Below, one piece after another: positions 38,301 through 49,473 of a stretch of DNA of 64,000 bases (positions are counted from its first letter, which is position 1; each line of letters opens with the position of its first letter). Source of the DNA: Fratercula arctica (taxonomy: Eukaryota; Chordata; Aves; Charadriiformes; Alcidae); the NCBI GenBank assembly GCA_947846985.1, contig CANTUZ010000001.1, forward strand, positions 7,922,004-7,986,003. The letters run 5' to 3'. The translations under genes were made by a program, and so were the position numbers. The notes under the pieces are model-generated. The model ran no database searches, had not been told where the DNA came from, and saw nothing but the letters and a program-made list of their open reading frames with translations.

Positions 38301-41163
38301 TATTTCTACAATAAAGCATAAGTCATGTGTCATTACATAATGAATATTAAATGTCATATATAACTATGACTGATGAGCAAATTTTTGAAGACAGTGGTAA
38401 TAGAGGATTAAAAATAAATTTTTGGCTAAAAGGGTAGGATCTAAATTTTCACAAAAGTAGGGAGTTGTCAGAGTTGGGATTTTTTTATCAATGAATGTAT
38501 TAAAATATATAAAAATATATAAAAATATTGACATATGAGTATATATCTCTATTTTCCTGTTGACTTCAGAACAAATTTGTTGCTTCTTTCTTAATTAGTT
38601 TGATCATAGTCTTGAAAGTCAGATTGCACCTCTTCTTATCTCAAATGACTCTTGTCTTTTCCAGATTGTTAAACACCGGTTTTGTTTGTTTGTTTGTTGT
38701 TTATACTCATCTTTCAGTCTGTCAGTTGATGTGGATTACAATGGAAAAGCTAAATCTGGTAGACCTCAGTGCTAGTTTTCTAATTCTGCATTGGCTTGGC
38801 TTCTCTGTTTTGGCCCTTGAATTGTATCACAGCAATGTTGTTTGCCCTGGCGATCGCTCCTGTGTTCTGCGTGTCATCGTTTCCGCAGTGGGATAAGAGA
38901 TTTTTCTTTTATAATAGCAGTATTGACAAGATTGATTTGAATCATGTTTATAAAATATTTTGAGATCATTAGTGAAAAAGGTGCTACGTAACTCAAGACT
39001 AATGAACTAACGTAAAACAACTCCCCTTAAACATGCAAAATCAGAAAAATCTTCCTCCTGCCATCTGACGACTTAAATGGATTTTAGTATGATGGACAGC
39101 AGAACAGTATGTTGTTGCTGTTCAAAACCCAAGGCAAGAATACAGAACGTATCTTATGAATCTGATTTATTTTGCCTCTATTTCATATCCATAGGTTTTT
39201 CTACTGGAAAATCAATATATTTCAAACCTTTTCATATAAAATATGCTATTTCAGAAAGAAACATCTTTACAAAAGGGGCCAAAGTGATTTTGAAGTAAAA
39301 ATGTAATTGTTTTTACTGGGTTTCTCTTTTTTGAGATTCCGTATGCAGTTTTGAATATTTAAGCATCGTCAAAGACATCATTTTTAACTAGGGGAAAAAA
39401 CAACTCTTTAAAGCAAAATAGCTCAAAGATTTGGGGGCATTTCTTTTCTGTAACTCAGGAATGAGCGCTACTTTGCATATTTGAGTGCTACATATCATCT
39501 TACATAAAAAATCAGAAGAAAACCTTCATTGTTTCTGGATGTAGGTAGAAATATCAACATCCTGTCAAGCCAATGCCTGTGAATAACCCTGGCCTTTAGA
39601 TTCAGTCAAGAAGTTCTTTCTATAGATGTTTGATTGAAGCATTGTCATTAGCAGAATGGGAGAGAGGAGTTTATTGAAGTGCAAAGAGAGCACATCATGC
39701 ATTTGTCTGTGTCCCTCTGCTTCAGGTGGACACAGCAGAGAAAATGTGTAATGCCTCATACTTTTTGGATTTGGTCTACTTGGAGTGCATGTGGCTTAGC
39801 ATTTTAGACCAGATCCTGGGTGTGCTTGAGAAGCAAATTCCTTGCATTTACCAGTCTTCAGTTCGCACACTGGAGTTTATGAAGCAAACTTTCTGACAAA
39901 AAACTGAACTGTACAACAGGATTCTGGATACCCTCTACCTGCTATGAGGCAGTCGGTCCTTTGGAAGACACAGAAATAAGCCCTCCAAAAGAAGTACCGT
40001 GCTTTGCTTTTGCAAAGTCTGTTCTTGTTGGGCCACTCTTCTTGTAGCCTCTACCATGGAGAAGCCAGCAAGGCCCTGCTCTATCAGTCATTTTTATCAC
40101 TCTGAGAAATATCATATGTGCTTTTGTGGGTGTGGGAGTGTACGTACATACACCTCTTCTGCGCCCAGCTATGCTTCATTTTTAATTCGTATGAGAGAAT
40201 TTGTCCATGAGGTTGCTCTGTGCTGCAGAATGCAGAGCCTGTCTGTTAGAGTTGTTTGAAGCACTTGGAGATTTGAGTCAGCCTAGAATTGCATGGCCCG
40301 AACTGACCTAAATTAAATGTAGTTCAAATTTGTTTTTGTCTTGCTCTTCCTAGTCTTGAATTAGCTTTTGCTTTTGTGTCATTTTTGATATATTGCACTA
40401 TAGACCCACAGTTAACGTTACTGGATTTTGTAGCAGTAAGCTAAAACCAGTAGGGCCTGTGGCTTTGCAAGGATCCAGTGGCTAACATAACCTCTTGAAA
40501 ATATGCTTTAATAATACAACCCATGGTCTTAAGCCATCAAACCTATTGTCTTCCATAAATATTTCTGTTCCTTTTAGTTTTTATTCTTTTGCATGAAAGG
40601 CTTAATTGGCATATAAAATTAAGATGTTGATAAAGCTCTTCAAGTACACAAGACTATTTTTCCATAGCGATAGCTTTATTCTGAATTACTTTGTCATGAA
40701 GTCGCAGTTCTGAACTGAATTGGGAAACATAGCATAAAGAGTACAAGTGAGTAATTACTTATCTATAGACTTAATTTCTTTGTGATTTGAGACAATGGCA
40801 CTTGCAGGTAGATTTCACTGTATTAGCAAAGGTGTAGAACTTAACTGAAAGCTGTTTTCAAAAGTGAAAGAATAGTTAGCCCAGATGTCATTATCTTAAT
40901 AGTTTTAATTATACAAAAGGAAGAAAGAGCTTCCCTGTTCCATAAGACTGTCATTTGGAGGACTTCAGACATCAGTTAGGCAAAATTTAGAGTGCTGTTG
41001 TCAGACAGACATATTCCTTTGGCCTTGGGTTACCTAAGAAGTAAAGAGAAAGTAACTGCTCAGTATTGAAGAGAAAACTGATTTTGATGAAAAGTGGAAA
41101 AGAAAAATATTGGTTTCATGTCTTATTGGAAATGGAAGGGCTTAATTTCTATGATGCTTCAGT
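35354..41163. other. Intronic stretch without a recognised gene or transposon
   Basis: AT-rich intron containing a compound trinucleotide tract (37598-37747). Short open frames at 36515-36805, 38600-38896 and 39999-40259 show no domains. Nothing else was recognised. Confidence 0.6.
37598..37747. repeat. Compound TTC / TTA / TTG trinucleotide tract
   Basis: About 150 bases: first a pyrimidine-only TTC/CTT region, then TTA repeats, then TTG repeats and TTATTG mixtures. The first 75 bases lack purines on the + strand almost completely. A likely variable locus. Confidence 0.92.
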
Positions 41164-41226
41164 CATAGAATCATAGAATCATCATAGAACCATAGGGTTG
41201 GAAGGGACCTCTGGAGATCATCTAGT

Positions 41227-42876
41227 TCAACCCCCCTGCCAGAGCAGGGTCACCCAGAGCAGGTTACACAGGAACACGTCCAGGCGGGTTTTGAATGTCT
41301 CCAGAGATGGAGACTCCACCACCTCTCTGGGCAGCCTGTGCCAGTGCTCTGCCACCCTCAGGGTAAAGAAGTTCCTCCTCATGTTTAGGTGGAACTTCTT
41401 ATGCTCAAGTTTGTGCCCATTGCCTCTTGTCCTGTCCCCGGGCACTACTGAAAAGAGCCTGGTCCCATCCTCCTGACACCCACCCTTTAAGTATTTATAA
41501 GTGTTGATAAGATCCCCCCTCAGCCGTCTTTTTTCCAGACTGAAGAGACCCAAATCCCTCAGCCTTTCCTCATAAGAGAGGTGTTCCAGTCCCCTAATCA
41601 TCTTGGTAGCCCTCTGCTGCACCCTTTCCAGCAGTTCCCTGTCCTTCTGGAACCGGGGAGCCCAGAACTGGACACAGTACTCCAGGTGTGGCCTCACCAA
41701 GGCAGAGTAGAGGGGGAGGATGACCTCCCTTGACCTGCTGGCCACACTCTTCTTGATGCACCCCAGGATGCCATTGGCCTTCTTGGCCACAAGGGCACAT
41801 TGCTGGCTCATGGTCATCCTGTTGTCCCCCAGGACTCCCAGATCTCTTTCCACAGAGCTGCTCTCCAGCAGGTCAGCCCCCAACCTGTCCTGGTGCATGG
41901 GGTTGTTCCTCCCCAGGTGCAGCACCCTACACTTGCCCTTGTTGAATTTCATAAGGTTTCTCTCTGCCCAGATCTCCAACCTGTCCAGGTCTCTCTGTAT
42001 GGCAGCACAGCCCTCCGGTGTGTCAGCCGCCCCCCCCCCCAGCTTTGTGTCATCAGCAAACTTGTTGAGGGTGCACTCTATCCCCTCATCCAGGTCATTG
42101 ATGAATATATTGAAGAGGACTGGACCCAGTACTGACCCCTGGGGAACACCACTCATCACTGGTCTCCAACTAGATTCTGTGCCCCTAATCACAACCCTCT
42201 GAGCTCTATCTTTCAACCAGTTTTCTATCCACCTTACTGTCCGTTCATCTAACCCACACTTCCTAAGCTTCCCTATGAGGATGCTGTGGGAGACCGTGTC
42301 AAACGCCTTGCTTAAGTCAAGGTAGACCACATCTACCGCCCTCCCCTCCTCTATCCATCCAGTCATGCCATCGTAGAAGGCTATCAGATTAGTCAGACAT
42401 GATTTCCCCTTGGTGAATCCATGCTGAGTACTTCTGATAGCTTTCTTTTCCTCCACGTGCCTTGAGATGACGCCCAGAACGAGCTGTTCCATCATCTTTC
42501 CAGGGATGGAGGTGAGGCTGACCGGCCTGTAGTTCCCCGGCTCCTCCTTCTTGCCTTTTTTGAAGACTGGAGTGACATTAGCTTTCCTCCAGTCCTCAGG
42601 CACCTCGCCTGTTCTCCAGGACCTTTCAAAGATGATGGAGAGCGGTCCAGCAATGACTTCTGCCAGCTCCCTCAGCACTCTCGGGTGCATCCCATCGGGG
42701 CCCATGGACTTGTGAATATCTAAATGATCTAATTGATCCCTCACTTGATCCTCCTCAACCCAAGGGAAGTCTTCTTCTTTCCCTGTTACTTTATTCAATG
42801 CCTGGGACTTCTGAGGGCTGGGCCGAGCAGAAAAGACCGAAGCAAAGAAGGCATTCAGTAACTGCCTTCTCCGCAT
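41227..42876 (-). pseudogene. CR1 ORF2 fragment: reverse transcriptase and C-terminal domain
   Basis: This frame encodes 549 residues of the CR1 ORF2 protein, which in a full element has an N-terminal endonuclease and a C-terminal reverse transcriptase used for target-primed reverse transcription. Visible motifs in order: [16 protein letters not shown] (about residues 63-78), NYRPVSLTS (about 120), KAFDTV motif A (about 200), [11 protein letters not shown] motif B (about 250), FADDTKL motif C (about 275), and [14 protein letters not shown] (about 400). It ends with the TGA at 41227-41229. The N-terminus is lost by 5' truncation plus a 2-bp frameshift just upstream. There is no promoter of its own and it lies antisense in a DLG2 intron, so expression is unlikely. 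Confidence 0.93.
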
Positions 42877-42959
42877 CCTCCGTCACCATGACTCCTGTCT
42901 CATTCAACAGTGGGCCCACAACTTCTCTGGTCTTCCTTTTGCTTCCAATATACTTGTAG

Positions 42960-42987
42960 AAGCTCTTTTTAAGCTCTTTTTAAGCTC
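42960..42987. repeat. 11-bp tandem duplication at a CR1 5' junction
   Basis: AAGCTCTTTTT occurs twice in tandem (42960-42970, 42971-42981) and again as AAGCTC. It falls exactly at the 5'-truncation end of the CR1 copy at 41164-42987. Confidence 0.85.
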
Positions 42988-45241
42988 AGTCCTTTAAGAT
43001 GAGATATATCTGAAATTTATTTTATGAGAACCCTTCTTTGTAATTTTAAGGATATTTATTTTTTATGTCTAGAATTGATGGGTGTTTTGCTTTGCAAACT
43101 AACTCTTAAAGTTCAGCCAAGGCAAAGCTGTCGTTATCCTGGCAGTACATAACGCGACATTAGTAATAACATTGGATAGAAAAGATTTCCTTCCCTTATA
43201 GTCTTTTATGTATTGCTCTTAACATTATTCACTGCAGTTTTTATAGGAGGGTTTTGTCACATTATTTATGTTAACTTTTTAAAAATTTTAGGATAGCTGC
43301 AGTGTGTTCCTATTCTTTTCCTACAGCAATACAAATAAATCTGAATGAACACCATTTCGCTTTAATAAAAATGCAAAATTAACCATTTAAATTCTCTCTC
43401 ATTTCCCCCCATTGTTAGGCAGGGATTAGCTTGACCCGTGCTGTAAAACCAGCACACCTTCAGCACAGTTTCAGGAAACGTTCTGAGGCAAAGTCCCTGC
43501 TGTTGCAATTTGTGAGTGTTGACTGTTTTGGAGCGTGACTCATTTCTAATCCACGTTTTACATAAGAAAAACCTATGCTACTTTTAATGCAGTGATCTGG
43601 TGAATCAGCCTCAATGGTAAATTATATTTTTAATCAGTGTTTAGATGACCTAGCTTTCTTCATACAGTAGCTAACCCAAATATACCACAGATAATATCTG
43701 TGTTCCTGATCTTAAAAATCCCAGCTCTCATAATTTTCTATAGAAGATTGACTTCATTTGAGGGTAATAGAAAGTACAGATGCCTACATGAGATAAATTT
43801 CCACTTTGTGGAGATTATTAATAGAAAGAAATGGCAACTGAAGTGCATTTTTTTTGCATTTTACATTAACATATTCAATCAGCTGTCAAGTGATTTGTGC
43901 CTGTAAATTGTTCTGCATAAAGATGGCAATAGTTTAAAAATTTGGGTTCTTTTTAGTCATAAATCATGTGTGCTGAATATGTGATGTTAGATGTTAGCTC
44001 AGCAGAAAACTTCACTTTATTGGATTTTGGCAAGTGTTTTTGTTTCATTCTTTACACAGCTTAATTGGGCAGTAGTGTGGCCATAACAAAATTAATCTTG
44101 TATAATGTCCAAATTCAGGACTTAGACTTTGCAAAGGTGATGGAAAGGTGAGCATAGCACATTGGGTTTATCTTGAAACTATTGAGCTATAATAATTTTT
44201 CAAATGGCCTGTAGTCTACAAGGCTGATTAATCACTCTGATTTCACCATCAACTTTCTCTTTAGTAGAAGCAGATTGCTGTTTTCTTAATAGTGCTCTCT
44301 CTTACTCTATAAATTGTAAAAGTCTCCAACTATCCACATGACCTCTTCTTATTCCCCCAGAGGAGGACAAATGTAATTTGCAGCTGGTGCTTTCAATAGT
44401 GTTTCATTTCTTTTTTGAGGCACTGTGTATTACTTTGAAGTTTGTTTGTAAAATGTCAGAGAAGTGCTCCTCTTTTGTTCTCCAGCAATTTGATTTCCAC
44501 GTAGAAGGACACCAATATATTCTATTTTATGGCAAATAGATGTGTAACTGGGAGTGAGACAGCTGGAGGAGTTGGGTACTGGAGAGACGAGGGGTTCATG
44601 ACAACTGTCCAAGAGACTATGGGAAGAAAGATGTCCGTCTTTCTTTCAAAATAGGGACCGATGTCCAGGAGCCATTCTCATGACTTACGGAGACTAGTCT
44701 CATCAATAAGACAGGTTGGTCTTTAGTCAGGACTGGGCACCCCCGTTTCAGTGACGTGTCAATGACCCTTATCTCTATATGCAGACCTATTGGAGGAAAA
44801 TAGATGACACTTTATTTTCTACTCAATTCTTGAGTTCCACAACGGTGGTTTTTTTCTGTACCTAAAACTTAGTTAATTTATGTTTTGTAGGCATTCCCCT
44901 GCTTTACTAATGTTAAAGCTTTAACATTGTATATAGTTTGCCATCATATACACTTTGAGCGCAGTTTCTTATTTCCAGGTCTCTTTATAGCCATTGTTCT
45001 TTCCCTGCCAATTCTCAGTGAAGAATGACTCAAAAAGATTATGAGAATAGCTTTCCCTGTCACATTTTTCATCTTTCTGCTTTGGTGAAAATAGGAAGTA
45101 CATAGCAATGAACACAAGCCTGTAAACTTAAACAAATCTTTCTCTCAGTTTAACCTTGCGTTGTGTTGTAGTCTGTGATGGTAAAAAATTCTGTATTTGC
45201 AATGCGTGTGCAAGAATTATTACAATATTTTAGAGGGTTCC
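42988..45241. other. Intronic stretch without a recognised gene
   Basis: AT-rich intron. Its only notable content is an 80-bp segment (44541-44620) that is an inverted copy of part of the LTR-like element at 45242-46535. Confidence 0.6.
44541..44620 (-). repeat. 80-bp inverted copy of 45751-45830
   Basis: Reverse-complementing this segment gives 45751-45830 with 5 mismatches in 80 by my count (about 94%). Homology stops sharply at both ends. The partner lies inside the LTR-like element at 45242-46535, about 1.1 kb away. Confidence 0.88.
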
Positions 45242-46535
45242 TGAATTTGGGTAGCCTGATAGAGGCAAGGCTGCTGCAACTCCATGCCACAATGTCCAAC
45301 CAGTAGCAAGGCTGAGGCTGTATTCCCAGTTAGCATTACAGGAACAGGACACGTATACAAGTATGCGCGTGGCTGAACAGAACCACACAGACGCAGTCAG
45401 CACTCACACAAGCAAAAGCCCCACCAATGGCCTCATTCTGTCCCCCTCCCCCATATGTGTATGTATATATACATGTGAACAGTGTGAAAACTGCTGGTAG
45501 ATGGATTTAGACACTTGGTCATCTCAGTAGAGCTGGCCCCAGGTCCTTGCTGTCCCAGATGCTGGCACCTGTGTGTGCAAGTTCTAGAGGCTGCAAGCCC
45601 TCTCCAGCTGCTGGTACAGACCCCTTTGCACACACACCCCCTCTCTGAATTCCTCCAGTCCATCCAGTAGCTGGCCCTGGATCCTCGCTCTTCCCCCTGC
45701 ACAAGTAATACACACACACAAATGGCTGTCTCAGTCAACCCCTGGATCCTAAAGTCTCTCGGACAGTTGTTATGGACCCCTCGTCTCTCCAGTACCCAGC
45801 TCCTCCAGCTGTCTCACTCCCAGTTACACACACCCCTGACTTCTGACAGCTTCAGCTACTCACCCCCTAGCCCAGCTTGATGTTTGCTGGCAATCACCCA
45901 CTGCCTAAGCACCCTCACGTACTCCAGCTGCTGGTACCACAGACCCCCATGCACAAACACACACACACACACACAGAGAATACAGCACCCTTCACACAAG
46001 AAAACAGGTAGAAATGGTGTTTAATAGAAGACATGACAGACGGCGCTCAGCAGGCGCAGGGCACAGACAGGGAAGAGCACTGACCACCTTTGTTTATCTG
46101 TGACTGGCTCCTTTTATCCCCTTGCCCCATTGTTTTCCCATGCTTCTTCCTCTCCAAACCACCTTTATCCCTCCTTTTTCCCCACTTTTGGTTCCTCTCT
46201 TAAAAATCTCATGAGTCTTGTTACAATGCCCAGGTCCTCATTCCCTACATCCCACCGTGTGTCCCGCTGTAACGTGCTCTCCAGTTGACCCATGGTGGCT
46301 GGGTGTCACCCTTAGCTTCCTGGGAGGGGACAGGTCTCTGACGGAGTTACAGGGATTCCTTCACCTGCCCTTGTGCTCTGTTCTCGTGTGTGTGTGAACC
46401 TTTGATGGGCTGATGGCCCCCGTGATGGGCCTAGGAGCCGCCAAGTGGGGTGTTAGATGGGCTCCTTCACCTGCCACTGACTCCGTCTTCCTTTCTGGGA
46501 GCAGATGAGCTTTTATCACATACTGTAACACAACA
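45242..46535 (-). mobile_element. Probable long solo LTR (1.29 kb), third family
   Basis: The minus strand starts TGTTGTGTTACAG and the plus-strand left edge starts TGAATTTGGG, giving TG...CA ends. Flanks GGTTCC (45236-45241) and GATTCC (46536-46541) could be a 6-bp target-site duplication with one mismatch. On the minus strand a GGATAAAAGG TATA-like box (46110-46119) is followed about 90 bp later by an ATTAAA polyadenylation signal (46020-46025), the promoter-to-poly(A) order of an LTR. The remaining 780 bp, the U5 side, is CA-rich and internally repetitive, with CTCCAGCTG recurring at 45602, 45802 and 45922. I do not recognise a named family; the LTR call rests on structure. Confidence 0.6.
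45957..45975. repeat. (CA)n microsatellite inside the LTR-like element
   Basis: About nine CA units. Further short CACACA runs recur through 45640-45835, adding to the element's repetitive character. Confidence 0.9.
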
Positions 46536-49103
46536 GATTCCAAATATATGATGAGGCGAGAAAATAACACATCTGCGGAGCAGACATGTTAGAGCATGTA
46601 CAGTGTAGTAAAGCCCAGGAATGCCTGATTAGTGGCCTTGTGGGTATTAGAGAATTTGATGTCCAGGAGACATATTATACACAAATCTACTCATGATAAT
46701 CACTGACCACTAACTTTATTACCTATTGGTGAGATAAGAACCAGAATATTTTCCAAATCTCTGCTGCCAGATATTTTACGGTTTAGATGTCGGAGGTTTC
46801 ATTATGTCAGGAAACCTATGGAGAATACACTAAAGATACTTCCTATCATTGGTAAATTATGCTCTACTTCTGAAAAGAGATGATGCAATACTTGACATTC
46901 GAAAGTGCTATTACATAACATTAAACATTTTCAAAGTATTTCTCTGGTGCAGTTGTGCATTTCACTGTATTAAAGCTATTCTTAGAATAGGTTTTCTACT
47001 GTAGTTTTTTTCCCAACACTGCTTTCTTAATCTGAGGGAATTTATTGTGCAGTGCAACCTTTTTGTTGTTTTAAAGAGCGTTACATGTCAGCATTTTTCT
47101 CAAGCTTTCTTTTGGCTTTTTCTGTAGTGCTTAAGTAAAGCATCTCTGCTGTTGCATGCAGTAGCTGATAGATAACCTTAAAAGCATTTTTTTTTTTTTT
47201 TTCCTCAGAATGCTGAGGCACAGCACAGAAATTATTTCAAAAGCAACATTCAGATTCACCTTTCAAGATTTGATCTTTATATCGGAAATGAAACTGGAGG
47301 AAAGTGATTTTTTTTCCTCTCTCCTTCGGTTGAAGTTCAAGAAATTTCAAAATGAAATGAAATGAAAAAATGAAATTTCTCTCAGACTGATGCAAAACAG
47401 TTTTTCCTACCAAGGAAGCTGAGAAGCATTTGGAACAATTTGCTGAATTTTGGTTCGGTTTAGATTGTGACTAATGAGCGGTCGTGCCGTATTGGCTGCT
47501 TCTCAGGGTGTGCACTGTTAATCCCTGTGAGCAACAGTTACATCCATTTTCTTTCCCTGAGCTTGTGAGGAGGAGCAGAAAACCACTTTGATTTTGTCTC
47601 AGCCATTCGGATTGTCTTCTTTTTTTTTTTTTTTTTCTTTTTTTTTCCTTTTTTTTTTTCTGCAGCAAAATTAATTGGGCATGAGGGAGCTGTTCTGCTG
47701 TGCTTTTAGTTGTAGAGTGCAGAGGACTGTGGCTCCCTGCCCATACATACACTAAAGAGTCTTCCCAGGTTTTAAGAGAAAACAGCGAACCTTTCTGCTG
47801 CTATAAAAATATTTGTGAAGTGACTCATGCGTATAAAGCTTGTCCTGTGGAATACATGAATATTTGTTTATAAATGTACATACATTTTATTTATGTGAAT
47901 ATTCCTTATTACTCATTTTTATTACTTCTGCAAGTATTTTCTTTACCTTTTCAGGCCTGCTCCTTCCTGCAGGTGTAAGTACATCCACAGATGAATAAAT
48001 GTAACACCAGCTACTCTAGTACAAGCCCAGTGACACCAATGGAATTGCACCAGTGTTACTGAGAGTATAATTTAGCCTTCAGTACTTGTGCTAGACTTAA
48101 CACATGAGAAGAAAAGAACCCACATTGATTGTGGTTTGTTCGTAGGCAGTGGGGTGAGAGAGCAGGGAAGGGAGTATTAACTCTCAAAGGTAAACACAGC
48201 TACTGGGAGACAATTTTAGGCTCAAAAATATGAGTCAGAGTATGCTGTAATTTAACAAATTGCAAGAGATTAGATTATGTTGGTTGTATATTTATTCATT
48301 GAGGAAATGGGGCATGTTCATTATGTATATTATATATATTTCATTATATGATTGCTGCATAAACATGTCATGGATGGCAAAGAATGCAGTAAATTATTGC
48401 TATTTCCTTGCCTAAAATTTTGCCAGTTAGTATGCTACTGATTTCTTCCTAAAACCAAGAGAAAATTTTATCTTAAGTGTTTAAATGAATCAAACTTAAC
48501 CCACAGCTTATGTATTAATTATTTGCCTTTTAAACACTCTAGTTAGAGTTACCAACCCTTTAAATAAAATTATGCAAATTATACTATTAAACATTATTAA
48601 AATAACCTTGTAAGTCCCAAGTTACAAATACTTCATAATCTCTGTTGATGAAATAAGGTCAATCAAGCAACAACAATTCTCCATTTTTATGTATCTTGTG
48701 CATGGAATGAAGTATTACACAGTAAAATCATTTCTAGAAATGTACAAACTGTTCAGACTGTTGAAAAGTTTGATGGATTTTCTTCTAAAACTGAAATGGA
48801 CCAGAGATATAGGAACCTGACAAACTGAGAGTTTATGATAACTGATATGTTAGGGTGGCAGTAATGGAAAAAGCACAGAAGAAAATGAAAGGCAGAGTGA
48901 CTGCGAACTTCTGAAGCCCTATAGTAAATGACCTGAACTGCACAAGAAAGAAACTAATTTTGTGGAAAGATATAACCAGATCCAGTCCTCTGGAATGCAC
49001 TGTTTCAAATTCCTGCAATGATGTATATTATAAATTTAAGATAGAGTATGATAAGTATTATTAGTATTATAAGTATTATTAGTATTGTAAGTATTAGAGT
49101 ATT
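46536..49103. other. Intronic stretch without a recognised gene or transposon
   Basis: AT-rich intron with a long T/C tract (47614-47661) ending TTTTCTGCAG, which resembles a 3' splice site but has no exon-like frame after it, and an 18-bp tandem repeat at its right end. Confidence 0.6.
47614..47661. repeat. T/C polypyrimidine tract
   Basis: Some 48 bases of T with a few C residues. It reads as a strong polypyrimidine tract on the + strand, followed by CTGCAG, but the sequence beyond gives no recognised exon. Confidence 0.9.
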
Positions 49104-49105
49104 AT
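49053..49105. repeat. Three 18-bp units of AAGTATTATTAGTATTAT
   Basis: Units at 49053-49070, 49071-49088 (one change) and 49089-49105 (shortened). The array touches the 5' end of the CR1 at 49104. Confidence 0.88.
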
Positions 49106-49473
49106 GAGGGGAGACCTCATCACTCTCTGCAACTACTTGAAAGGACATTGTAGAGAGGTTGGTGCTGGTCTCTTCTCACAGGTAATTAGCGACAGAACAA
49201 GAGGGAATGGCTTCAAGCTGCAGCAGGGGAGGTTTAGGCTGGACATTAGGAAAAAATTCTTCCCAGAAAGAGTGGTCAGACACTGGAACAGGCTGCCCAG
49301 GGAGGTGGTGGAGTCACCACCCCTGAATGTGTTTGAGAGTCGTTGAGATGTGGTGTTGGGGGATATGGTGTAGGGGAGAACTTTGTAGAGTGGGGTTGAT
49401 GGTTGGACTCGATGATCCCAAGGGTCTTTTCCAACCTAAATGATTCTATGGTTCTGTGATTCTATGATTCTAT
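49104..49473 (+). mobile_element. CR1 non-LTR retrotransposon, 3' fragment
   Basis: Open frame 49104-49346 encodes the CR1 ORF2 C-terminus ([36 protein letters not shown]). The untranslated tail GATGTGGTGTTGGGGGATAT through GGTCTTTTCCAACC and (ATTCTATG)n matches the tail of the copy at 23487-24877, about 97% identical over the shared 350 bp by my count. It is 5'-truncated at an 18-bp tandem array. Confidence 0.95.

Larger units (their letters stand above)
41164..42987 (-). mobile_element. CR1 non-LTR retrotransposon, 1.8 kb, long open ORF2 segment
   Basis: The best-preserved CR1 here. The minus strand carries a 549-codon open frame (41227-42876) covering the complete reverse-transcriptase core and the C-terminus: [18 protein letters not shown], motif [13 protein letters not shown], motif [19 protein letters not shown], an intact catalytic FADD (42049-42060), then [13 protein letters not shown] and [18 protein letters not shown]. 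The methionine at 42874-42876 is not a true start: a 2-bp loss near 42861 shifts the frame, and the upstream frame continues with [18 protein letters not shown]. The AP-endonuclease half of ORF2 is missing, so it cannot move by itself. The 3' tail at 41164-41226 has CATAGAATCATAG repeats. Confidence 0.97.

Noticed and set aside
41720..42202. 160-codon plus-strand open frame
   Set aside because: Antisense shadow of the CR1 reverse-transcriptase frame on the other strand.
47614..47670. Splice-acceptor-like tract ending CTGCAG
   Set aside because: Looks like an acceptor but no exon-like frame with a donor follows; best read as a low-complexity T tract.
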